Origin: Apostichopus parvimensis
Taxonomy: Eukaryota > Echinodermata > Holothuroidea > Aspidochirotida > Stichopodidae
Length of the DNA stretch: 52,233 nucleotides
Reading direction: 5' to 3'
Assembly (NCBI GenBank): GCA_000934455.1
Contig: KN884838.1
Span: forward strand, 33,377 to 85,609
The notes below the pieces were generated by a model. That model had not been told where the DNA came from. It saw only the letters and a list, made by a program, of their open reading frames with translations, and ran no database searches. This document shows, piece by piece, positions 37,654-48,001 of the stretch (its first letter is position 1; each line of letters begins with the position of its first letter). The translations under genes were made by a program, and so were the position numbers.

Positions 37654-40600
37654 ATGCATGTTTATATCTTTGTGGGATCATTATATTTCATCCATTGTTG
37701 TTTGAGCATTAGTCCACCTTGTGCTGAGACTGCCTATCCAGATGAAAATACAACCGCAGCCATCGGTCAAAATGTCACCTTCGAATGTGAAATAGATGGA
37801 AGCTGTCCGTATTTTTATTGGTTCATCTACCTTGCAAATACAAGTCGCATTGAACTCTTTGAACGAGAATGCAAGAACAGCTATAAAGCATGTCACGAAA
37901 CAACATATGATGGACGAAACGTTCTTCGTTTAACTGACATAGATAGTCGTGTAGATGGATATTACCAATGTCTTTGTGTCTCGAACCCACCATATGCCTT
38001 TGCGTGTAAACGATTGTTTGTCGGTTGCCAATTTGAAGTCTTCGTCAATAGCGTTTTGATGGTAAGAATTTAAATGTTTTAGGAAAACATTTGAAGTTTG
38101 CTTTAATATACATTAGACATAAGATTAACAAACAAGATGGAAGAAAATAGTGTTAAGGAAAACTTGATCATGCTCTCCGTTGCTATGACTAGTTCAGGAT
38201 GTAACGCTCACAAATGTATTTTTCAAAACTCCTCACTTTGGTATTTACATAGACGTTTTTACATATGATCTTACTTTCAAGAAAGAAAACAGTTTACGAG
38301 TTCGCTTTCAGTGATATCCATTTTTTATCATACATTAATTAGTATGTGGTTTTAAAAGTACGTATGTATTGTTATAATCATTTTCGAATAGGACGTTGTA
38401 AATGTATGTTAATTTTATCATTAATAGGAGAAAAATCCTGACTGTGATATTATCATTCCGTCGATAAACATGCATCAATGTTTGAACTATATTTTGGTTT
38501 CAGTTCGATTCAAGCAATGTTGGTCACACGCAGACTGATGTAATCAACGTTACAGAGGGTGAAGATATAGGAGTGAATTGTCCAAACACCAGTAACTCGC
38601 ACAACTGTTCTGAAGGTAGGTAAACATTAAGACTGAAGGAGGGTTCGCAAAACTATAAATATTGATTAAAAATTGTTGTTAACTGTTATCAGTGTATTTT
38701 CTTGGTATGAAATCCATAAATCGTAACGGTATCTAAGATACAATAGATGGTATTGGCCCTATATGCTGCTTCTCTTCATCGAACGTCATCAGCGACCACT
38801 CGAACGGTTTGGCGGTGACGTTGGAGATTAACAACAATTCATTCTCAAGGAAGAAAACCATCATGTCACTTTTCAGAACTAAAAGGTTATCTATTGAAGC
38901 AACATATTAGTTGGGTTTCACCCGAGTGTTATTCTCACTAAGCCATGTTATGGCATTTTTTTAAGAACTCGCAAATGGGGTTTGGCTGTTGCAATTAAAA
39001 ACTGGTACCTTCATCAAATACCTTATTATACAATTTACAGGAAAGTTTCACAAGGTTGAATTTCAACTTTTCTTACATTTTCAATATGTTCCTACGAGTT
39101 CTTAACAGCACCTACAAGACATTTCCTACCGAAAACTTAAGAAGAAAACTTCAAGAAGATGTTCAAAATCTGAAACAAAAATAAGGTCCTATCTGGTATT
39201 TCCATAAAAACAGTTCGACTTTTGAGAAAGAAGATGACATTTTAGTAAATAGTTGACAGTGTGAGAAAATACTTGAAATGTAGAGAAAAGGGAGAAATAA
39301 AGAACTGCACAGGTGGAATTTTCAACGCCCCATTTGGTGCACCGACCCATTTACAAAACTAAAATTCTTCTGAGGATACCCTGAACAACACCGGTTTTCC
39401 GCCATCCAACTCACTGTTAATACCTTCCTAGACCACTGCTGTAGCATCTAACACCGACTTGAACCAAGATACCGAAAGAACAAACCAGAATTAGTATACT
39501 ATATGAAGTTAAACTTTTGTCAGTGCTTTCCCAACCAGTTCTAGAAAAAAAAACTATAGCAAATAAATATATCCATATATGGTATCGGGTTTGAGCAAGT
39601 TCATTTTTTTGTTCTTCTTAACTAAACTTCACATTTTTGCGATGTATGGAGGAATCTCGTTGTAGTGTTTCGAGGTGATTACACCTGCAAGCATTTGCAA
39701 GGCTTTTTTGTAATCACTTCCAAATCTCTTCCTGTCATTTGTCTGGTTGTTTATTGTTTGTATTCTATTAAAGATGAAATATTCTGAAATATAGTTCTAT
39801 GAAACGAAACTAACGAAACTATGTAATCTCTGTCTTTAATTTTGTCTGACATTTGTTTTTTATTCTTATGCCGCTGTTTATCTATGTATGAATGCATACA
39901 GTCTTATGAGAGATGAAATGTTAATATGAGGGTGAAAGTGGAAGATTTCCAGATTTACCACAACACAGCAATAATGGCTAAAATCATGACAATCATTTTA
40001 TCTAGTTTTGGTTATAAACCAGAAGTATTCATTTCTGTAAAATAAAATATCTTTACTTTAGAGATACAGAGACATTCACCAAATCAAAGTAACTGAACTC
40101 TAAAAAAGCTCACGATTTGTGAAACTGTAAATGTCATGTTATAGATCATATTTACATATCAGCAATATTCCTTTTTTATTCAAGATTCATCAATAACTTT
40201 CACTGCAACAAGATCTCATCAAAATTGCTACATCGAATGTAACTGCAGTAGGATAGGCGCCACAGGAGTTACCATCAACGTATTGCAACGTGAAACTACT
40301 ACCACTATATCTTCAACTTCACCGACCGCATCCGTGCGTTCTATTGCATCAACCAAAGCATTGCCGAGTTATAATAAAGAACAAATGACAGATGGTAAGA
40401 CACAAAACTCAGTCAGTACCGGAACTGGTATGTCCTCTAACGATAATCATATTGTTGACGTAATTGTTTTTGTAATAGTAGCAATAGGCCTATATCTGTT
40501 AATAGTTGCTGTCAGTCTATGCGTCTCAGATTTTCCAAGACTGAACAAATACTTAGAATCAGTATTTCCCTAGCAAGGGTCAGAAGTTGTGACTGCTTCT

Positions 40601-41360
40601 ACTTCAGCAATAATTGAAAAGAAAAACATAGCAATAAAATGTTGGACACCGTAGTCATGATCGCGTACTGAAGAAAAGCTATTATTCCTATGCAAAACAA
40701 ATCATTCGTTGAATAAGCTCACATACTATGACCTTTGCTTGTTAAGCGTCTGAAGCCAATGGGAAGAGCCAAGTGAGTAGATAAAGACTATGTATAGTTG
40801 AATATTATCTAATTCCTGTGTTTGACGATTAGTATCCTAATACAGTTTAGCATCGAACTAGTTAGATGGATATTTCTCTTGTTTAAAGAGACCTTAATGG
40901 CATGTCTTCTTTTATTTTTCATGGTCCATTGACATTCGCTACACCCTCCCTCAAAGGCAATCACCAACAACTAACAGCATGCAACTGTATTCCGGTCGTG
41001 GCTGTTCTTCTAGTATCAGTATCAATCCTTGTGCTTGTCGTTGGTGCTCTATCAATATATATTCGATTTTTGAAGACTAATGGATTTCCGAAACCAGTGT
41101 CAACGAATGAAGCAATCTTTTCACAACCAGCCGATGCAACGGTTAATACATACGGTAATGCTGACGCAGGGAAAGCAGCAACGTGTCATACGTGCGTACC
41201 TAACGCTGAAGTCATGGTCTCACCAATGAGCATTACAGAAAATCTCGAAGCCAATTTTGCAGCATATCAACGTAATGATGGAAAGTGTGACGCGTCCGAC
41301 TACGAAATCCCCCAAAATGTGGATTTTACGAATGAAGCAAATTATGAAACAATGTATTAA
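37654..41360 (+). CDS. Copy E: Ig-like transmembrane receptor, recent duplicate of B
   Basis: Exons 37654-38061, 38504-38615, 40185-40394 and 40957-41360 give 377 aa with exon lengths identical to B. Signal peptide, nine-Cys Ig-like domain, split second module, Ser/Thr stalk and exon-4 TM are all as in B. Exon 1 differs from B at 14 bases, nine of them amino-acid changing (including R/G, N/S, G/A and E/K). Exon 4 differs at about 12. The tail motif YVNA became YGNA (still YxN), YEIP has Q instead of K after it, and the last motif is NYETMY, so there is no canonical ITIM. All splice sites and frames are intact. Function is inferred from domain layout only. Confidence 0.75.
40185..40573 (+). 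CDS. Copy E alternative last exon: exon-3 read-through with TM and short tail
   Basis: Same arrangement as in B: donor GATG|GTAAGA at 40394/40395, read-through TM, tail ending YLESVFP at 40573, and AATAAA at 40633-40638. The short tail is identical to that of B. Confidence 0.5.
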
Positions 41361-44300
41361 GGCGGAATAAAATTGGCGTCAAGCCACACAATCGAAATAA
41401 ATATAAATGCCGCTATGACCGCTACAAGTTGAAATGAATATCGAGTCTGATATCAATGATAAATATGTGTTATTTGCAATGGTTTTTGTAAGTATTAAGC
41501 TGAGTGGCGCTCAGGTTAAAATTAAAAAATAAATGCAAGAACATTTTAAACTATTTAATTTCAACGGATTACAGTGGTCTAACATGTTTAGGTCTATGAA
41601 AAAGTCATTGTACAACTTGTAAATTATTTCCATGATAAAGATCAGTTCTCACGATAAAATCGTTGCTGTCCCTTACTAATGAACACATGTAATACGTACC
41701 GTTGGTAATTCGTGACGCATCATCATTTGAAATCTACATAAAGGTATAAAGTCACTGAGACTAAGCCAACATAAAATAAAATAAAGTACACCGACATAAA
41801 CATTCAAATATAAACAATACTTTGACAGTATTCATTTCGTATTAAAATATACGTCAAGCTGGGTCAAGTGGATCTTCACCAACTTGGATGGTAGGCCAAT
41901 AGCTGACATCTTTTTTGTATACAAATGTATCATGTATAAAGTAGGTCAGATACCAATGCCAACAGACTAGCATGTAATATAGCAAATATGAGAATTGCAT
42001 ATATTATATGTATTTGTTATAGATTAGAACTAGACAAACATACTGAATCTACTAAATAAATACTATATATTAGGAAACCACTACTAACTAAGTGAACATT
42101 TTAATAATGCTTCATTACAATTTAAGAAGGTTTAATTTCACATATTTCACGTCAAGAACATTTGTTCACATAACAAACATTACGGTCACAGAGTATGAAG
42201 CTCAGACTATTGATTCAGAGTACATACTATATACATAAGGATAAGGAATCAAATCTAGTTTAAGGTTCCGTATACATTATTGGATCATTTTGTGTTATTT
42301 CATTAACAAACTAAACTAACAATCCACGTTTTCTTTTATATGCTTCGAGTAACTGTCACAATTGCATGGAGGAAGCAGTTGTTTTCAATTGACAAAATAA
42401 ACGTATGCATTGCAAAATTGAATCGTGTAGTCACGTGAACACTTCCCCGTGACACTGGAAGACTGAAAATATTGGTCACTGAAAGAATTTAAAGGACATG
42501 ACCAGGATTTTGTTTTAAAGTTGTTGCGGTGTTTTAACATCCATCGTTACAAAACGCTAATGCTCTAAACAAAGTAATGTTACTCTACAACAGAATGAAT
42601 GCGTCAAACTTCATTGGTCATTTTAATTATACTATAACTGTCGTGTCCTTATTACATCTCACGGTCTGCAAAGAATGATTTATGTAGAAGATTCACAAGT
42701 GTATGTGTCAATGAGTATTGATGAAAAGGATCAGACTATTGAAAAACTTGAATCATGTATAAGCTAATTCTCAATGACAACACAAACAGAATTGATGCAT
42801 GTTTCGTCACGGTTCTGTACTGTCCCCCCTGTAACCACCGTTAAGATTAACGATTCATGTATATCTCCTGTTCACTCTGTTACATACCTAGGTGTTATTT
42901 TGATGACAAACTCACATTGATGCCTCGTGTAAATAACATATCTGCCGCTCTGCTTAGCTTCACACTCTATAAGAAAATTTAGCCAATTTGCAAATATCTT
43001 GATAAAAATTTGACTGAGACAATTATCTATGCTTTTGTCCTCTTATGCTGTATTTTTGTACACTCATTTTGTTTCTTGTAAAGCGCATTGAGACCGTCGG
43101 TATCATGCATTATGTAAATAAGTATTTTTACAATCTCTATATTCAATATAAACTTTTGACAATGTGTTTAACTATAGATATCGATGACATAATTTACACC
43201 CTACAATATGTATTTTTCCCTTTACATTGTGCGTAAAACAATTGAGTTCCACCAAGGTGTGCTAATCATTCTTTATGTACAATCGGCTTATGTGAGGACT
43301 ATGACCCGCTCCCAGTAGCACGATAGGAGAGTATAGTCAGGACGTAGATGGAGGACTTGGAAGAAACAGATTGTATTTGTTTTACAATTTGTAAATGTTA
43401 ATATCACGTTGTCATGTAATTAGTTACCGTACTTACTTAGTTGTTAAGTTTATGAGTTAGTTATTTTAGTTACATAGTTTGGTAGGTAATCAATTACTAA
43501 TTTGATAAGAAAAAAAGCTTAACCTGCTGCCATACGCAATATAGGTACAGTGGAGAAGTGATTATTAGTTACACGCTAGTTGCATTCCTTTCCACATGAT
43601 ACAAAACGTATAGTAGATTGCCAGATCTGAAAAACGCGGGTTGGCTTATTAATACTATATTGTGAATATAAAGCCTCCCTTATATGTAGTACATGATAAA
43701 CAACGCAGTGTACTGTGAGTATGTATTAGATTCGAATAATACAGCGAGCACCATGTACCGTTCACTACGATTAAGGAAAGGTAATATTACATATACAAGT
43801 TGTAAGAGCCCCCTCAACTTTTCGCTGTTACTAAATAGTCTACGAAAATTTCAAAGTCAAACTTAATATTGTTAAAAATCAAAACGTTTTTAACATTAGC
43901 CTAGTATCACAAGGATGGGAGATGTCCTGATCATTTTATGTCAGATCGTCAATAAAATGTGGACTCGGAATTCTCGTAAGCAATGTCGAATTTTACACAG
44001 TATGTTTCTTGTGCTTCATAGCATATATTTACACGATAAAAATTGATATCAAATCGTGATATCTGTTGATGGTTTCGTTGATATTATGTTTATATCACCA
44101 TGGAAAATTGAAGTAGGATTCCATTTTTGTCTCAATGATCATTAAGGAACTGAGTCCGGGGTGTGAAGTGGAAAAAAGATTCTACCAACGGGTCAGTATA
44201 AATCTCATCGGCTGCAGATGATGATTTACATTTTTGAAACTTATCACAAACGTGCAGTCCCTCTGTCTACCATTTTTTTTTACAAAGATTGGTTATTCGT

Positions 44301-45198
44301 TGATTAACTAAGTGCATTTTTAGACAGATGTATAATGAGTGCAGAGAAAATGCTTGTATTACTGATGTCATACCACAATTAATTGCTTCATTGACTTACT
44401 AAAATCGTCGTTTCCAAGGCCGCTAAAGCTTAGCCTAGAAGTTTTCGACTGATATTTCCTACCAACAACATGATACATCTGATGGCTATTACAGCCCATT
44501 TATTTGCCACCATGATCGTTTAGATTGTTGAGCTATAGGACAGTTCAACTGTTAGCATAAAATGCTCCTCAACCCATATTACAGCTCTCGCTGCGGAATC
44601 TTCTTGTTTCACCCAAGATTTTGTAAAATACCTTAAATCTTCTCAATCTTCCAGATTTTTAGACCATCTGTATTTCATTTCATCCTCTTCAACAGCCAAG
44701 AAAGAATGATGGAGACTCACAATCTGCCAAAAACAAAACAAGAGTAGGTCACCTTGTGATATACCCTACCCTAATTGTGACACGGTACCTACTGTAACAG
44801 CTGAACATATGGTTAAGATAAACATAGCTACGAAACCCCTACCATATAACAATGGAATGAACAGTCTTCGCTTTGCATTACAGTAAGGTTTCAGTATGAT
44901 ATATGGCACCTTTGAATGAATATTAATGAGACGAGGTTTATGTAGCATTTCAAAAGTTCAATTGTTGTTAAATGTTCACCTCATATAGGTATGTGACTAA
45001 ATAGCCAACCTTGAGTCAAATTCATCAAGCGGTGTGGCAATTGACATGTAGTTTAGAGTCATCATTATGACTGGTTTGTAACTTACTATACTGGACATGA
45101 GATATATAGTATATCCATTACTGTTTTCTGTACGTCAAATGTGGTCACGTGAAGTCATGCTTTGTTAAATATCGTATCATTTCTACGCTTCCGTATAT
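41361..45198. other. Spacer after E
   Basis: Copy of the B-C spacer (10831-14660). It holds the duplicated reverse-transcriptase relic and no gene. Confidence 0.6.
42758..43088 (+). mobile_element. Decayed CR1/L2-like RT fragment (duplicate)
   Basis: Same relic as at 12230-12560 (TYLGVI, DDKLTLMPRVNNI across frames) with almost the same lesions. It was carried along by the segmental duplication. Confidence 0.65.
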
Positions 45199-45785
45199 TA
45201 TTATTATTATTACACCAGTACTTATAGAGCGTAATATCCCGAAGCTCAATGCGCTGAACAAACAATTAAACTATACAACAATTAACCATAGACTTCCCTG
45301 AAATAATGAGTTTTCAACAAAGACTTAAAGGTAGAAACAGAACATGTATTCCGAATGTTTGACAGGAGTTTGTTCCACAGTTCAGGAGCAGTGTGACTGA
45401 AGGCATGGTTTCCAATTCTCTTGCTGGAAGGTTTCGACGCCAGAATAGACTTGTCAGATGATGAACGAAGTGTGCGACGCGGTTGGTACTGAGTGATGAT
45501 ACGTAAGTAGGCCGGTGACGACTGGTGAAGGCACTTGTAGACAAACGTCAGGATTCGGAATCTAACCCTGTAGTCACATGGAATCCAGTGCAGATTCGCC
45601 AGAACTGGTGAGATGTGATCACGAGGACTCACCCTTGCAATAATGCGAGCCGCTCTATTTTGGACCACTTGAAGCCTCCGAATTTGGTTTGCAGGGACAC
45701 CTGCGAGTAAACTGCAACAGTAGTCCGTTCGAGATACTACTAGACTTTGTACTGCTGTCTTGCAGGCTTCTGTAGTAAGGTACTT
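45199..45785 (-). mobile_element. 5'-truncated non-LTR retrotransposon with RT C-terminus
   Basis: On the minus strand, 45668-45282 reads as one frame of 128 codons: VQNRAARIIARV, SPVLANLHWIP, FRILTFVYKCLH, PAYLRI, FSHTAPELWNKL and STFKSLLKTHYF. This is the typical end of CR1/L2/jockey-like reverse transcriptases. The 3' end is a short ATT repeat at 45198-45211. GTATAT flanks both sides (45193-45198, 45786-45791), a likely 6-bp target duplication. The B copy has the empty site at about 14653. The frame is intact only as a fragment, and the element is 5' truncated. Confidence 0.8.
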
Positions 45786-46051
45786 GTATATGTTATTGTT
45801 ATTTTATTATATTGTATTAGGTTACTGGTAGAGGCATTTTCCAACTACTTGAAAAACGGTTTAGTGCTAGACTGTTTATACAATCATATAGGTAGATTAT
45901 GGCCTCATCATCTGTTAAGTTTGAAATGTAGGGTATATATACATCGATATTTTGTACTGGACGAAAACTTCACAAGTTCACTTACATCACGGTTAAGAAT
46001 GATGAATAGCATAACATTGGAATATAATGGCCATGTAGAGCACTTCCAAAT

Positions 46052-46528
46052 ATGTCTTTATTTCCACTAATAATGCCCAAAAAACCGTTTAGTCGAATCA
46101 AACACAGAAAACTGCGTGAGAATTTATCCGCAGGTTTCCAAAGGTGCCCCCCCCCCCCCCCCCCTTCAAACAAAAAAGAAGATATATTTTATTCTATATG
46201 TGAAAGGAGGAATGCAACAACAAAATTCTCGACTACAGCTCTTTTGAACAATTGTAGAGTTACACAGGACTACATAAATTCCCAGTTTATGGGCCCTTTT
46301 AAAATGTTCCCTTTTCGATGTCACAACAAGGAAAGTTCACTAGAACGTCATCTGCATCAGTTAAAATTTCGACTTCAATCAAATCTAAAATATATTAGGT
46401 TTGCATCTATAAGGAAAAGAAAAAGTATCGCGGGATTGCATCTATTAAGTCGTTCTACTCAAGAGAAAAGGTTTCGAAAGCTTATTGAATGGGGTAGTTG
46501 TTCAGTCCTTATTATAAATCCTTTGTAG
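46052..46528 (+). CDS. Unrecognised 158-codon open frame
   Basis: I do not recognise this frame. It is long for such AT-rich sequence, basic (MPKKPFSRIKHRKLREN, ASIRKRKS), and runs through an 18-base poly-C tract (46147-46164) that gives a run of Pro. There is no signal peptide, TM or known motif. It lies in sequence found only once here, between two reverse-transcriptase fragments, so it may be a mobile-element remnant or chance. If the poly-C length varies, the frame would not hold. Confidence 0.2.
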   Translation: MSLFPLIMPKKPFSRIKHRKLRENLSAGFQRCPPPPPPSNKKEDIFYSICERRNATTKFSTTALLNNCRVTQDYINSQFMGPFKMFPFRCHNKESSLERHLHQLKFRLQSNLKYIRFASIRKRKSIAGLHLLSRSTQEKRFRKLIEWGSCSVLIINPL

Positions 46529-46740
46529 GTGTTTTGTTACTATTAATACGCTCCTTTATTACACCGAAATCTGTTCGCAAGTAATTGTTCATAATTACCA
46601 TTGACATAATCATGATGAACACCCTTGCTAGCTTGGTAATTTTGGAACTATTTAATCATTCGCCCGCCTTGTCAGGTGACTACACGTGATGTATCTCCAC
46701 ATGTCAATCATCACCGAAATCGGGATTTGGAATATGTTCA

Positions 46741-46955
46741 TGAGCTAAATCGATGATATGTCGATTTAAATAGAAATATGTCAATTTGAGTTGCTAGAAA
46801 CTGGTATAGGTCCACGGAAATTGACATATACCGATTTATTTCGACATATCATCGATTTAAACTGGTATATGTCGATTTAAATTGACATATACCGATTTAT
46901 TTTACTATTCATCGATTTAAATTGGTATATGTCGATTTAAGTCGGTATAAGTCGA
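46741..46955. repeat. Palindromic short satellite (ATGTCGATTTAA)
   Basis: Alternating direct and inverted copies of GGTATATGTCGATTTAA and its complement, at least six in 215 bases. One 30-base palindrome has exact 10-base arms GGTATATGTC/GACATATACC with one mismatched pair inside. It abuts the 5' part of the next reverse-transcriptase fragment. Noncoding. Confidence 0.75.
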
Positions 46956-46959
46956 TACC

Positions 46960-47351
46960 CCACGATTTGAGACTGATAGCCCGCCATAATCCGTGGCCAT
47001 TCCATTCAAACACTTGAAGGTGAGAAGCAGCAGCTTAAATTCAATGCGGGCAGATATTGGAAGCCAATGTAGGTCTTCAAGCACTGGTGTTACATGACTT
47101 AGCTTAGGAGTTTTTGTCGCTATTCGTGCGGCGGTGTTATGAATCCGTTGCAGTCTATTCATTTGTTCATTTGTAATTCCATAGAGCAAAGAATTACCGT
47201 AGTCAAGTCGAGATGTTTTCAGGGAGTGTACCAACTGTTCAGTGGCTTGTCTGGTCAGATATCTTCTAATCTTGCTGATGTTGCGCAAATGAAAATAAAT
47301 TGATATACAGATGGGTTTTCCAAGTCTCCAAATCGAATTTTCTTCTAGCAT
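46960..47351 (-). mobile_element. Non-LTR retrotransposon RT fragment
   Basis: Minus-strand frame resembling the region just before the RT C-terminus: YFHLRNISKIRRYLT, EQLVHSLKTSRLDYGNSLL, LQRIHNTAARIATK, TPVLEDLHWLPI and LLLLTFKCLNG. It is related to but different from the element at 45199-45785. The frame breaks down after CLNGMA, and both ends are truncated. Confidence 0.75.
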
Positions 47352-47392
47352 ATTTTGGGAAGTTTATCGATTTATAATAAAGTGTGTCGACA

Positions 47393-48001
47393 GAATAAAT
47401 AAAGTTAAACTTTCACTTTACATGTTTATCATTGTTTCATTTTGCATTTAATCATCAGATCCAATTACTTCCTCATGCTGTTATAGTTAGCCAAAAATAA
47501 CAATAATGCATCATTGCATGATATGCGGATGTCCTACAGATGGCTTTACACAAGTCCCAGTCCTGTTCATTTATCGTTGTAGTCTTATACCATGATGACG
47601 TGCATCAACGCTCAGTTTCGTTCAATCGCATAGTCAGCTTACGTTAAGACGGTGGTTACACAAAATGACACAGTGTCCTTGAAATGTCTTGTTTTATTTG
47701 TTGTGCAAACGTTATATCTATCGAATGCAGTACCTTCGATTTCCTCTAACAATTGTCTGTGGTGTACAGAAATAACCATACATTAAAATATAATAATTCT
47801 GTTTAACGCTAGACGATCATACCGACGAGACCTGAGTTATTTTCTCGGGATTATATAGCGCAAAATTCGAATCGATCTTGCAGTTTCAATGGAGCGATGA
47901 ATGCATCGACTATGTGGTTCTGTAACGCTGATGTAAATTTATTTTAATTTAATGTTTGGACCACTTTATTGCATCTGTGCAACACGAGAGAAAAACGCAA
48001 T
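47393..48001 (+). promoter_or_regulatory. 5' flank of F
   Basis: Shared in part with relics at 23740-24060 and 1709-1895, and different from the flank of B to E. Words in common include ATCATACCGACGA and GCGATGAATGCATCGAC. F and A-type genes therefore have their own upstream class. ACACGAGAGAAAAACGCAAT directly precedes the ATG. Role inferred. Confidence 0.35.

Larger units (their letters stand above)
35294..45849. repeat. Segmental duplication, second copy
   Basis: Collinear copy of 4484-14714. At the left junction, D spacer sequence (as at 12138-12144) passes into A-gene intron sequence (as at 4484-4490) through the shared 7 bases TCTGCAA. On the right, homology to B ends at about 45849; about 23 further bases resemble the D upstream spacer. 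A retroelement fragment (45199-45785) was inserted after duplication. Confidence 0.85.

Noticed and set aside
45314-45544. Second minus-strand frame within the RT fragment
   Set aside because: Overlapping frame; the 45282-45668 frame carries the RT similarity.
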